Part shown: positions 43,741 to 55,338 of the stretch, piece by piece
Position numbering within the stretch: position 1 is the first letter of the stretch
How the letters are laid out: each line of letters begins with the position of its first letter
Source: Cervus elaphus
Lineage: Eukaryota > Chordata > Mammalia > Artiodactyla > Cervidae
Assembly (NCBI RefSeq): GCF_910594005.1
Contig: NC_057828.1
Coordinates: 5,344,235-5,408,234, forward strand
Length of the DNA stretch: 64,000 bases
Reading direction: 5' to 3'
Notes under the pieces: generated by a model
The model's input: the letters and a program-made list of their open reading frames with translations, nothing else
Database searches by the model: none
Told to the model about the DNA's origin: nothing
Position numbers and translations under genes: made by a program

Positions 43741-43803
43741 GGGATGAACCTCTGGTAAGATTGAGTCTAACCGAGAGACTGGGGAAACGAAAATTTTCAG
43801 TAG
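43741..43803 (+). CDS. ZC3H11A: ZC3H11A exon 9 (residues 271-291)
   Basis: 63 nt, phase 1-1. Encodes GDEPLVRLSLTERLGKRKF and ends SV. First 'SL-x-E-RLG' unit at residues 279-285. Acceptor 'gccattttag', donor gtgaga. Confidence 0.95.
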
Positions 43804-44995
43804 GTGAGATAAGTTTTATGCATATCCTTTGTTTTCTGCTTGCTTGTGCATTACTTGATATCTCTTCTAAAATTCTCTTTATACGGATGCCCAGTCAATG
43901 TTGATATTGACAGCCTTATATTTCTGGCTGAAAGCATGTATAAAATATTTTTATGTATTTAACATGTGCAAAGTCATACCAATTTAAAGTTGTTCTTGAA
44001 TTTATTAGTGCTGTTTTATACCTAGGGGAAGTATTTTACCATGTAACTAAATTATTGTGTAGTGACTTTAGTGTGTCTGTCTCAAGAGAGTTATTTTGAA
44101 AATCTTAATGACTCCAGAGCTTCTTTCATAGTCTTATGTGCTTATGCATATGAAATCTTACCTGTTTTGTGTTTTGTTTTATACCATTCTTGCTGCCTGA
44201 GAAATTTTAGGTAAAAAATTATGGAATTAATCTCTTAATGTCAGCATATGTGTTAACTTTGTGATTTTTTGGTTGTATATTTAAAGTATAAATAAGAGGA
44301 GACAGAAAAGTATACTCTGTATAGGGTCTTTAAAGTTTTTACAGAACCCTGCTAAGGTTTATCTTCAGTTAAGTGATCCAAAGAATAGTTTTTAAAAACT
44401 TCTGACATTTAAATAGCTTGTATTGACCAGTGTAATGTAATAAACCAGGAGTTAGGAATCTTGGTTTAGGTCCTGGCCCTATCACTGACTGGTAACTTGG
44501 GGGTAAGATACAGCATCTTTCACAATCTTAGCTTTCTTACCTGAAATTGAAGAAAATGGGGTTTTGCCCTTTGGAGTCTTGATGTCACAGGAAATTTTTA
44601 AATTTTATGGTTCTTTTGCTATATTCCTAATCATCCCCATTGCATTTAATCACAAAATCTACCTAGATTTCAGCAGTTGGCCAGTTAAAGAGTTTTTTGT
44701 GCATGAAGAATTTTTTTTCATATATTTCTAAATCTTGAATTTGGGCTTGAATCAGGGTTTATAATCCTCCAGTTTTAGTTATTTGGTAAATGTTAGTTTG
44801 TGCTTTCTAATTTTTTGTCTTCCTTCTCTTTTTTCTGGTATATTTTTATTCCTTTTCTAACATTGAGTCATAAGGAAGCTAGAAGGTGAACACATCATAT
44901 ACATGCAGAAAACGTGCAGAATTATTCTATATTGTATTTCTTGACCTTGCTGAGAGTTGCCTTGAAATCTTCAGCTGAGTTCCCTCTGTTTGTAG
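43804..44995 (+). other. ZC3H11A intron 9
   Basis: 1.2 kb, AT-rich, no repeat recognised. Confidence 0.8.
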
Positions 44996-45094
44996 GTGGT
45001 GACAGTGATCCCCCATTAAAGCGTAGCCTTGCACAAAGGCTGGGGAGGAAAATCGAAGCTCCAGAGACGAACACTGACAAAGCACCAAAGAAAG
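44996..45094 (+). CDS. ZC3H11A: ZC3H11A exon 10 (residues 292-324)
   Basis: 99 nt, phase 1-1. Encodes 'GGDSDPPLKRSLAQRLGRKI' and a lysine-rich end. Second 'SL-x-Q-RLG' unit at 302-308. Acceptor 'gtttgtag', donor gtaccc, a weak +4 to +6 match. Confidence 0.94.
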
Positions 45095-46541
45095 GTACCC
45101 GTGTCCTAATACCCCTTGTGTGTGTGATCCTGGTGCTTGACTGTTGTGCTGTTAACAGGTATGGGTTGTCATTCTTTTTGCTCAAGTAGATTAGATGATT
45201 ATCTTCTCATGTCTGTTTCATGCAGCAAACATTTGAAGGTTTGCTCTGCTAGATCCTAGGTCACTGTTGGGTGAAAAACACCATCACAGGCTTCAGGAGC
45301 TTGTAGATCATGGTAGATAGGAATACTTACATACGTTGTGATACGTTCTGTGACAGAGACAGTGCCTAGTGTTACGGGAGCGCACAGGAAGGGCACCTGA
45401 TCGCACCGTCTGTCAGTGAAGTTTCCCAGAGGAAGTGATGTTGACACTTAGACCTGAAACATGGCTTATCCTGCCAAAGTTGAAGGATTAGAGGCTGAGA
45501 GTGTAATACGTACAAGGCACAGAGCTCAAGGGACTCAATTGTGGCTAAATCAGAATTGGAAAGGAGCATAATGGGAGAGGATGAAGGGACTGACTGGTCA
45601 TACAGTCTTTTAAGCCTAACATGGCTTAAAATACTAGAGAGTTTGGGCTTATAGTAGCAAACAAGGATCAGGGTGCCCAGACAGGCATTTTAGAACCACC
45701 ACCCTGTCTAAAGTATGGAGAAGAGGGTTAAGAGTGCTCTCCAGGAAGGAGTTAGCACTCCTTCCTGTAATACAGGCAAGAGGAGGTAGTGGTGTAGATT
45801 TAGCGTTCTAGAAGTTGGTATGAAGCAGTGTGGGCTAATCTGAGAGATATTTGGGAGTTAGAATGATTTTATACTTGAAGTTTTATGTATAGAAAGAAGT
45901 AAGTGGTTGGGTTTTTATATTTTCCCCTTATATGACATGCAGTTGAAACAGTCGTGTTAAGTACTAAATAAATAAATAAGGTGTTTTTTCCTTCTTGTAT
46001 TTAGTTTTAACTTCTCCTGAAGATAAGAAACTTCTTCCCACGTCTTCCCCAGCACAAGAGGCTTTGATAAATAGACCTTCTTGTTTGGTCTATATTCTTT
46101 CTTATATTCTCAGACCTGTAAACAGAAATTGCTTTCTTTCTTTGCAATCAAATTTTCTTCCCCATTGCCTATTAATTACATTGAAGACTCATAGCTAAAG
46201 AGTGTATTTCAAAAGGCAGAGTACTTTTTGATGCCAATAAGATTTCAGAATATCATACAATAGCAAAACTACTCCCCAAAATTAAGTAGTTTCTGCTTTT
46301 CAGATGTAAGGAGGTGACTTTTTTTGTTTTTTTGAGCTTTCCAAAGTACTCTAGATATTCCATGATTTTCTATAAATCTTACCTGTACTGTGAAGAAGAC
46401 AAGTGTTGAAGACCTAAAGAGATTTTTCAAAAGCATTTTCCTTAGAAAACAAGTATAAGTCTGATTTGTAACCTTTGAAAAAGATTTTTGATCTGTAAGA
46501 AGTCTAACTTCTTTTTTTAATCTTTTTCTTTTTTTAAACAG
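45095..46541 (+). other. ZC3H11A intron 10
   Basis: 1.4 kb. 45210-45860 resembles an old diverged mammalian interspersed repeat ('agcaaacatttgaaggtttg', 'gaagtgatgttgacacttag') that I cannot name. A short ORF at 45995-46198 follows an acceptor-like 'tgtatttag', but has no match to known ZC3H11A sequence. Confidence 0.55.
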
Positions 46542-46610
46542 TCCAAGTTTCCAAGTCTCTGAAGGAGCGATTAGGCATGTCGACTGGTCCAAACAGTGAG
46601 GAAGCAGCAG
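46542..46610 (+). CDS. ZC3H11A: ZC3H11A exon 11 (residues 325-347)
   Basis: 69 nt, phase 1-1. Encodes VQVSKSLKERLGMSTGPNSE and ends EAA. Third 'SL-x-E-RLG' unit at 330-336. Acceptor 'ttaaacag', donor gtaggt. Confidence 0.94.
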
Positions 46611-47239
46611 GTAGGTAAACCCTAATGCCAGCTCCTGATAAGTTTTCCTTTAAGAATCTTTTTCTCTAGTTTACATTTTGAGTTAGGTTGAAGGTTATGG
46701 GTTTTTTTGTGTGTGTATGGATTTGTTTGTTTTTTAAGTAATATTTTTCTCACTGGTATGAATTCTCTTTTTGTGGTTAAAGATGGCAACATGATTCTTT
46801 TATGATAGCAGTAATAACTGGAAGCTAGAAATAATCTATTCAACAAAAAGGAATTAAGATGGTTATGTGTTAAAATAGTTGCTGTCATGAAAAGTCATAT
46901 TCTGAACAATAATGATATGGGAAACTTAGCCCCTTGTTTTGAATGAAGAAAGGTTATGAAAGAACACATAGTGCTTTTGACTTAGAGCAACATAAACTTT
47001 TCTGGTGAGAGGTGGGTAATAAAGTTTATTTTCTTATAGAAACGTATTCCTCAGAAAATGTCCTTATGTATGAGATGATTTCCAGTTTTATAAAAATAAA
47101 ACTAAATGCCTAGGAAGAAAAATACACCAAAGTGTTAACATTGGGTTTTTATCTGGGTGTTAATAAAAAAAATAAAATTTTAATTTTTAATTTAAGTAAT
47201 TTTAATTTTTTCATTTAATTTCCTCCTGTTCTCTAATTT

Positions 47240-48100
47240 TTGTTGTTGTTGTTCAGTTGCTAAGTCATGTCCAACTCTGTGATCCCATGGACTGCAGCAC
47301 ACCAGGATTCCTAGTCCTTCTTCACTGTCTCCTGGAGTTTACTCAAATTCCTGTCCATTGAGTCTGATGCTATCTAACGGTCTCAACTTCTGCCGCAGTC
47401 TCCTTTTGCCTTCAGTTTTTCCCAGCATCAGGATCTTTTCTACTGAGTCGACTCTTTGCATCAGTTGGCCAAAGTATTGGAGCTTCAGCTTCAGCATCAG
47501 TCCTTCCAGTGAATATTCAGAGTTGCTTTCCTTTAGGTTTAGTTGATTTAATCTCCTTGCAGTCCAAGGGACTGTCAAAAGAGTGTTCTCCAGCACCGCA
47601 GTTCTAAAACACCAATTCCTTGACTCTCAGCCTTCTTTATGGTCCATTTCTCACATCCATACATGAGTACTGGAAAAACCATAGCTTGGACTATACGGAT
47701 CTTTGTCAGCCAAGCAGTCCATATACCTTGGACTATACGAATCTTTGTCTCTGCTTTCTAATACATTGTCTAGGTTTGTAATAGGTTTCCTTCCAATGAG
47801 CAAGCATCTTTAATTTCATGGCTGCAGTCACCGTCCACAGTGATTTTGGAGCCAAGAAAATAAAATCTGTCACTAATTCCAGTTTTTCCTCTTATATTTG
47901 CAGTGAAGTCATGGGACCAGATGCCGTGACCTTAGTTTTTTGAATGTTGAGTTTTAAGCCAACTTTCTCACTCTCCTCCTCCACCCTCATCTTTAGTTCC
48001 TTATCACTGTCTGCTATTGGGGTGGTATCATCTGTATATCTGAAGCCTCAGATACTGATATTTCTCCTAGCAGTCTTGATTCTAGCTGGTGATTCTTCCT
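47240..48100 (-). mobile_element. BovB LINE 3' part, antisense (older copy)
   Basis: Begins with 'gttgttgttgttcagttgct', runs back to the YADD region. A small internal duplication ('ttggactatacg') is present near 47685-47740. Many stops. Confidence 0.9.
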
Positions 48101-48448
48101 ACTTTGAGAGTTTTCTATTTCTTCCTGTTACGCTAGGACTTTGGTATGATAGATCTAAACATGGATCTTTTCATTATGCTTAATGTTCAGTGGGAGTTCT
48201 GAATCTTTAAGGATTTAACTTTCTTAATTGTAGAAAATATTCCTCTAACTTCTCCGACTATGTCCTCTCCACCCTTTTATGTTTTCTCTTTATGAAATTC
48301 TTACTAGATGTGGGAACTTTCGGACATATACTCCACATGTCTTAACCTTGCCTTCATGCTTTCCGTTCCTTTGCTTTTTGCCTCACTTTCTGTTATTTTT
48401 CCTTGGCTGTTTTCTGGATTAAGAATTGACGTGCTTTTTTTATGAAGG

Positions 48449-50007
48449 TTTCAGTTCAGTTCAGTTGCTCAGTCGTGTCTGACTCTTTGTGACCCCATGA
48501 ACCGCAGCATGCCAGGCCTCCCTGTCATTCACCAACTCCCGGAGTTCACCCAAACCCATGTCCATCAAGTCAGTGATGCCAACCAACCATCTCATTCTCT
48601 GTCGTACCCTTCTGCCTCAATCTTTCCCAGCATCAGGGTCTTTTCAAATGAGCCAGCTTTTTGCATGAGGTGGCCAAAGTATTGGAGTTTCAGCTTCAAC
48701 ATCAGTCCTTCCAGTGAACACCCAGGACTGATCTCCTTTAGGATGGACTGGTTGGATCTCCTTGCAGTCCAAGGGACTCTCAAGAGTCTTCTCCAACACC
48801 ATAGTTCAAAAGCATCAATTCTTCGGCGCTCAGCTTTCTTTATAGTCCAACTCTCACATCCACACATGACCACTGGAAAAACCATAGCCTTGACTAGATG
48901 GACCTTTGTTGGCAAAGTAATGTCTGCTTTTTAATATGCTGTCTATGTTGGTCATAACTTTCCTTCCAAGGAGTAAGCATCTTTTTAATTTCATGGCTGC
49001 AGTCACCATCTGCAGTGATTTTGGAGCCCAGAAAAGTAAAATCAGCTGTTTCCCCATCTATTTGCCAGAAAAATAAAATCCACTATTTCCCCATCTCTTT
49101 GCCATGAAGTGATGGGACCAGATGCCATGATCTTAGTTTTCTGAATGTTGAGCTTTAAGCCAGCTTTTTCACTCTCCTCCTCCACTTTCCTCAAGAGGCC
49201 CTTTAATTCTTCTTCACTTTCTGCCATAAGGGTGGTGTCGTCTGCATATCTGAGGTTATTGATACTTCTCCCAGCAATCTTGATTCCAGCTTGTGCTTCC
49301 TCCAGCCCAGCATTTCTCATGACGTACTCAGCATATAAGTTAAATAAGCAGGGTGACAATATACAGCCTTGACGTACTCCTTTTCCTATTTGGAACCAGT
49401 TTGTTGTTCCGTGTCCAGTTCTAACTGTTGCTTCCTGACCTACATACAGGTTCTCAAGAGGCAGGTCAGGTGGTCTGCTATTCCCGTCTCTTTCGGAATT
49501 TTCCACAGTTTATTGTGATCCAAACAGTCAAAAGCTTTGGCATAGTGAATAAAGCAGAAATAGATGTTTTTCTGGAACTCTCTTGCTTTTTCAGTGATCC
49601 AGCAGATGTTGGCAATTTGATCTCTGGTTCCTCTGCCTTTTCTAAATCCAGCTTGAACATCTGGAAGTTCACGGTTCACGTATTACTGAAGCCTGGCTTG
49701 GAGAATTTTGAGCATTACTGGACTAGCATGTGAGATGAGTGCAATTGTGCGGTAGTTTGAGCATTCTTTGGCATTGCCTTTCTTAGGGATTGGAATGAGA
49801 ACTGACCTTTTCCAGTCCTGTGGCCACTGCTGAGTTTTCCACATTTGCTGGCATATTGAGTGCAGCACTTTCATAGCATCTTCTTTCAGGATTTGAAATA
49901 GCTCAACTGGAATTCCATCACATCCACTGGCTTTGTTCGTAGTGATGCTTCCTAATGCCCACTTGACTTCACATTCCAGGATGTCTGGCTCTAGGTGAGT
50001 GAGCACA
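48449..50007 (-). mobile_element. BovB LINE, antisense (younger copy)
   Basis: 1.56 kb of BovB 3' sequence in reverse. Minus-strand RT pieces at 49683-50006, 49440-49679, 49042-49506 and 48592-48915 carry 'KRSVLIPIPKKGN', 'YADDTTLMAES' and 'CWRRLLRVPWT'. At least three frame breaks. A short 'tgaagg' is repeated on both sides. Confidence 0.93.
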
Positions 50008-50019
50008 GTATGGTGTGAA

Positions 50020-50195
50020 GGATTGGATGGTGAATATTTTAGGCTTGAGGTCCACAGTCTCTTGCTGCAACTACTCTTCCACTAGTGTGAAAGTAGCCGT
50101 TTGCAGTATATAAATAAACCAGTGTGGCTGTGTTCCAGTAAAGCTTTATTTATGAAATATAGATCATGACCAGATTTGTTTGCTGACCCTATTCT
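50020..50195 (-). repeat. hAT-Charlie-type element, antisense
   Basis: 'gtggctgtgttccagtaaag', 'ctttatttatgaaatataga' and 'tttgctgacccta' are the reverse of the element seen at 38927-39120. The younger BovB abuts or interrupts it. Confidence 0.6.
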
Positions 50196-50329
50196 AGATG
50201 GCTGATTTTCTGCTGGCCTTGCAGTGTTTTTTTTTTTTTTTTGGTTAGATTTATTTTGTCACTTGGATTTTTATTTTTCAATAACTTTTCTTACTTAGTT
50301 CTCTGATTTGTCCTTTTCCATAGCTTGAT

Positions 50330-51870
50330 ATCTCACAGTTCTAAAGTTTTTTTTAATTTGTTGAAGTATACTCGATTTACAATGTTGCATTAATTTCTGC
50401 TATACAGCAAAGTGATTTAGTTACACATATCTACATATCCTTTTTCATATTCTGTTCCATTGTGGTTTATTGCAGCATATTGAATATAGTGTCCTGTGGT
50501 GCATGATAGGAAGCACTTTGTTACTTATCCATTCCATGTGTAATAGTTTGCATCTCCTAATTCCAAACTCCCAGTGCATCCCTCTTCTACCCACGCCAGC
50601 ACCCCCCTGCCCCCTGCCCTGGCAGGGCCACAGGTCTGTTTTCTATGTCCTTGAGTCTGTTTCTGTTTGTAGATAAGTTCATTTGTGTCGTATTTTAGTT
50701 GACATATATAAGTAACAGTGTATAGTGTTTGTCTTTCTCTTTCTGGTATCCTTCATTTATTACGATAGGTCCAGTCTCTAGGTCCATCCGTGTTGCTGTA
50801 CATGGCGGTACTTCATTCTTTGTTATGACCAAGTAGTACTCCTGGTAGCTGTGTGTCACATCTTTATCCTTTCATCTGTCAGTGGACATTTAAGTTGCTT
50901 CCATGTCTTGGCTATTGGAAGCAGTGCTGCAATGAGTACTGAGGTGCCTTAACAGTTTTGAATTCAGCTTTCTTCATATGTGTGCCCAGGAGTGAGGTTG
51001 CAGGGTATGTGACAACTCTGTTTTTCGTTTTTTGAGGACGCTTCATACTGTTTTCCATAGCGGCTGCAGCAGTTTACATTCCCACCAACAGTGTAGGAGG
51101 GTTCCCTTTTCTTCACACCCTCTCCAGCATTTGTTATTTTCAACTTTTTGATGATGGCCATCCTGACCAGTGTGAGGTGTAGTACCTTACTATCGTTTTG
51201 ATTTGCTGTTCTCTAATAATTATTGATGTTGAGCATCTTTTCATATGCCTGTTGGTCAGCTATCTGTATATGTTCTTTGGAGAAATGTCTATTTAGGTCT
51301 TCTGCCCATTTTTCTATTGGGTTGTTTGTTTTTTATCATTGAGTTGTATGAGCTATTTATATATTTTGGAAATTAAGCCCTTGCTGATTGCATTATTTGC
51401 ACATATTTTTCTCTCAGGCTGTAGGTTGTCTTTTTGTTTATGGTTTCCTTTGCTATACAAATGCTTGTAAGTTTGGTTAGGTCCCATTTGGTGGTTTTGT
51501 TTTTGTTTGCTTTTATTTCTTTTGTTTTGGGAGACCAACCTAGGAAAACTGGTACAATTTTATGTCAGAGAATGTTTTGCCAGTGTTCTTTTCTAAGAGT
51601 TTTATGGTGTCATGTCTTATATTAATAAACCTTTAAGCCATTTTGAGTTTTTCTTCTTTTTTTTTTAGTTTTTCTTTGTATGTGGTATGTGAGTGTGTTC
51701 TGACTTCATTGATTTGCGAGCAGCTGTCCAACTTTCCCAGCACCGCTTGCTGAAGAGACTGTATTTTCTCCATTGTATATTCTTGCCTCCTTTGTCAAAG
51801 ATTAGTTGACTGTAGGTATGTGAATTTATTTCTGAGCTATCTATTCTGTTTTATTGATGTGGGTTTCTAA
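50330..51870 (-). mobile_element. L1 LINE 3' part, antisense
   Basis: Reversed L1 3' UTR and ORF2 end: 'acagcaaagtgatttagtta', 'ggacatttaagttgcttcca', 'cattcccaccaacagtgtag', 'tttgtcaaagattagttgac'. No intact ORF. Confidence 0.85.
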
Positions 51871-53334
51871 TTTGACTCTTTTCTTTTAATGAGTGTGTTA
51901 TTTTGTCTTCACTGCTTATCTTCATTCTGGGTTTTGTTTTTGTTTTTTGGTTCATTTTTAATGTTGCTTTTTCACAGTTTAGGTTTAGGTTTCTTCTGTG
52001 ATTCTAAAGGTCTTTTTCCTGGCTGGGAGACCTATCTGTATAAGTGAGAGAGAGTACACCAAGTGGTGTCTTATGTTGGTTATAGGCTAGAAGGCTGAGG
52101 GCTCATGTAATTGCTACAGTAAAAAAGTCTTTGTTTATTTTCAGAGTGCAACTAACTGTTTTCTAGCTTTGCTTTTTCCTTTTCTCCCTCATCTCTCCTT
52201 TTTTTGCTTGGCATTTGGGAAAGCCTGAAATTTCCATGTTTTACTTCTCTTCTACCCAACGTCGTTATAATGTGCTTCCTTTCCCTATGGAGTCTTCTCT
52301 TTTTAGAGAGCAGTTCTTAGGAGAAGGTCTCCATTGACCCAACTGTTCTGTAAATCATCCTTTATTTCTACCACTGTTAGTTTTCATACTTGTTTGGCAG
52401 ATTTTTTTGTCTCTTTGAGATAGAACAGATCTCACTCCTATACTTTTATCTGTTCTTCTGTTTCTGTAATTTCAGACATCTTTCTGTCTCAAATTTCTCA
52501 AGATTTATGTTCTGCCACTGGCATCCTTGTTTTCCATTGCTATTGTGGATTTATTCCTTTAATGTCTTCTCTGTTGTTTTGATGAAATTTTGAAGTGTAG
52601 GGAAATGGGGTCTTTCACCGTTCATGTACTTTCTTAAAGTGATAATTTTGAGATCAGATTACCATCTTGAAATTGAAGAATTTTTATTTAAAAAAACTTT
52701 AGAAATATCAGTGAGTGAGTGCTTCCCCTGTAATAGGTTCTATACTAAAACAAATATAGTCACTGTTTTCACGAAGTGGAAATATAAGCAATTAATGTAC
52801 TGTGTGATCAGTACTGTGATCAGAGAAACAAACTAGACTGGAGGATGTCAGGTTCTAAGCTGAGCTTCCTTTAACTAGGTAGCAGAAGTGTGACCAATAG
52901 GGACTATTCCATGTAGAAGGGACAACATTTTCAAAGATTCAAAAGATGAGACAGAATGTGGTATGTTTAAGGTTGTAGAAGATATTTCTTGTTTTTGGTG
53001 TTTCATTAAAAGGTGTTATTTAGTGATTAAATATGTGTGTGTATAATCTCCATATTCTTATTTTTCTCACATTACTTCATTATTTCTTTCTTTAACCCCT
53101 GCCAAATATGAAATTTGCTCTTTAGTTAAACACATAAAGAATGATTAATGTATTGTGAAAAATAACTCTTCAGTGGCATGCCAATCTCTGGGCCTTTTTC
53201 ATTTTTCTTCTGTCTTAACCTGTTTTACCTCCTTTTCATTCTTTAAATATCACTTAAATATTACTTACTCTGAAAAGCTCCCCTTAACCAATCTCTAGAT
53301 GTTCTTGCTGTATACTTCTACATAACATTATTTA

Positions 53335-53572
53335 GTTGCCTTCAACCACATGGGTTTGAACTGCGTGGGTCCTCTTATATGCAGATTTTTTTTTCCCAGT
53401 AAGTACTTAGTACTACCTGATCTATGATGGTTGGTTGAATCCACAGATGCAGAACCATGAATGCAGAGCCCAATTGTAAAGTTGTATATGGGGGTTTTCA
53501 ACTGCACAGGATTTGGTGGCCAGATAATCCCTGCATTGTTCAAGGGCCAACTGTACTTCTTTTATCAAAGCT
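53335..53572. repeat. Tigger-like (TcMar) non-autonomous DNA transposon
   Basis: 'catgggtttgaactgcgtgg', 'ggttgaatccacagatgcag' and the end 'caagggccaactgtac' match Tigger-family ends. Confidence 0.6.
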
Positions 53573-54022
53573 GTTATTATTAGCACACTTTGTTGTTGCT
53601 TGATTATTGGTTTGTTAGACTGTAGACTACATGTGTGGGCAGTTTGCGTTTTGCTTACCATTATGTTTCTAGTGTAATATCTGGCAGATGTTTGTATCTA
53701 TCCATGGATGGAAGAACTAATTTATTCTTTTTAGTAAGATTCATAATGACAACCTTCTCCAACTAGTAAAAGGCTTTCAGGATCCTCAAGAATAAACTTC
53801 TGAATAGAAATTCAGATCAGTCATTTTTGCCTCCTGCATGTTTTCCTTGAGGACCACTATCTAAAATTGAGGTTGAAACTAATGTGCTTTTGTTCATTTT
53901 AATTTCTTGTCTAAATTACACGACTCTTATTGGACTCTGTCCTGATCCAAGAATAGAGAGATCATAAGTTGTTAAGAGATGAACTCCAAATACAGTGATT
54001 TGTTTTTCCCCCATGAAAACAG

Positions 54023-54526
54023 AGAAAGTTACTAAAGTTGGTGAGATCCATGTGAAGACATTAGAAGAAATTCTTCTTGAAAGAGCCAATCAGAAACGTG
54101 GAGAATTGCAAACTAAACTCAAGACAGAAGGACCTTCAAAAGTTGATGATTCTACATCAGGAGCAAGAACCTCCTCCACCATCCGAATCAAAACGTTCTC
54201 CGAGGTCTTGGCTGAAAAGAAGCACCGGCAGCAGGAAGCAGAGAGACAAAAGGGCAAAAAGGACATGAGCTGTGTCAAGCTAAAGACTGACAATGAAATG
54301 AAAAAAACAGTGATTTTGCCACCCACTGTAGCCAGCAGAGGACAATCAGAGGAACCTGCAGGTAGAGCAAAGTCTATGCAGGAAGTGCATATCAAGACGC
54401 TGGAAGAAATTAAACTGGAGAAGGCTCTCAGGGTGCAGCAGAGCTCTGAGAGCAGCACCAGCTCCCAGCCTCAGCCTGAGGCCACGCCAGCGGCAAAACG
54501 GCTTCTCCGGATCACTAAGAAAACAG
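54023..54526 (+). CDS. ZC3H11A: ZC3H11A exon 12 (residues 348-515; largest coding exon)
   Basis: 504 nt, phase 1-1. Encodes 'VGEIHVKTLEEILLERANQK', 'TIRIKTFSEVLAEKKHRQQ' and 'MQEVHIKTLEEIKLEKALR', three related motifs, with basic and serine-rich spacers, ending 'AAKRLLRITKKT'. Acceptor 'atgaaaacag' is preceded by a poor pyrimidine tract but a 'tttttccccc' run. Donor gtaaca. Confidence 0.96.
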
Positions 54527-54671
54527 GTAACAAAAGAATTTGATCTGTAGTACCGTTTCCCCAGATAATATTTCAAATGGCAGTATTCCACACAATATTC
54601 GTGGGATTTCTGTGAGAACTTTTTCTTTACTCAGATAACTTTGAAAACCACTGGATTAAAAGAAATTATAC

Positions 54672-54795
54672 TGGTCCAGTGGTTAGGGCTCTGTACTTCC
54701 ACTGTAAGGAGACATGGGTTCCATCCCTGGTTGGGGAAGTAAGATCCTGCAAGCCACGTAGCACCCCGCTCCCCTCTCCCCCCACACGCAAAAAG
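54672..54795 (+). repeat. CHR-type SINE, sense, short form
   Basis: 'actggtccagtggttagggc' head, 'ccatccctggttggggaag' and a C/A-rich tail. Confidence 0.85.
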
Positions 54796-54934
54796 TGAAG
54801 CTGTTTCTTTATGGCAGTGTTATATAGAGCTTTGGTATCTTAATGTGCATTTTGAATCTGTATGAGAACTGAACAAATTTTGTCTACAGTCTTAGATGGC
54901 CTATCTTTATTCTTTAAAAAAATTTTTTTTTACT

Positions 54935-55242
54935 TGGTTTATTTTCATTTTTAGCTGTGCTGGGCCTTCGTTGCTGCGTGCGGGCTTCCTTTGGTCGTGG
55001 TGAGCAGGGGCTATGCTGGTTGTGGCCTGTGTGCTGCTGCCTGTGGTGGCCTCTCTCTTGCAGAGCGCAGGCTCTGGGGCGCTCAGACTTCAGTAGTTGT
55101 GGCATTCAGGCTCAGTAGTTATCATAAGAGCTTAGTTGTTCCGAGGCAAGTGGGATCTTCCCCAGATCAGGGATTGAACCCGTGTCTCCTGCATTGGCAG
55201 CCGAATTCTTAACCGCCTTGTTAAGAGGACACCAGAGGAGCC
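54935..55242 (-). repeat. CHR-type SINE, antisense
   Basis: 'tgctgggccttcgttgctgc' to 'acaccagaggagccct'. The head contains a small disruption ('cgccttgttaagaggac'). Confidence 0.85.
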
Positions 55243-55338
55243 CTTGTTGCTTTTCTGAGAAAAGTTTTATTTAACTTCATCTGTTATTAAGTTGCAGCAT
55301 GAATGAAATTATTAATGGTGCGTTTAATGTGAATCTAG

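Larger units (their letters stand above)
46611..54022 (+). other. ZC3H11A intron 11 (repeat-rich)
   Basis: 7.4 kb, the largest internal intron. Contains two antisense BovB (47240-48100, 48449-50007), a reversed Charlie element (50020-50195), an antisense L1 (50330-51870), an L2-like piece (about 53150-53330) and a Tigger-like element (53335-53572). 51900-53150 and 53575-54000 show nothing I can name. Confidence 0.75.
54527..55338 (+). other. ZC3H11A intron 12
   Basis: 0.8 kb, half taken by CHR SINEs at 54672-54795 (sense) and 54935-55242 (antisense), which face each other. Confidence 0.8.

Noticed and set aside
45995..46198. Possible extra ZC3H11A exon after 'tgtatttag'
   Set aside because: Peptide (LTSPEDKKLLPTSSPAQEA...) is absent from ZC3H11A as I know it, the neighbouring exons join in phase without it, and no good donor follows in frame.
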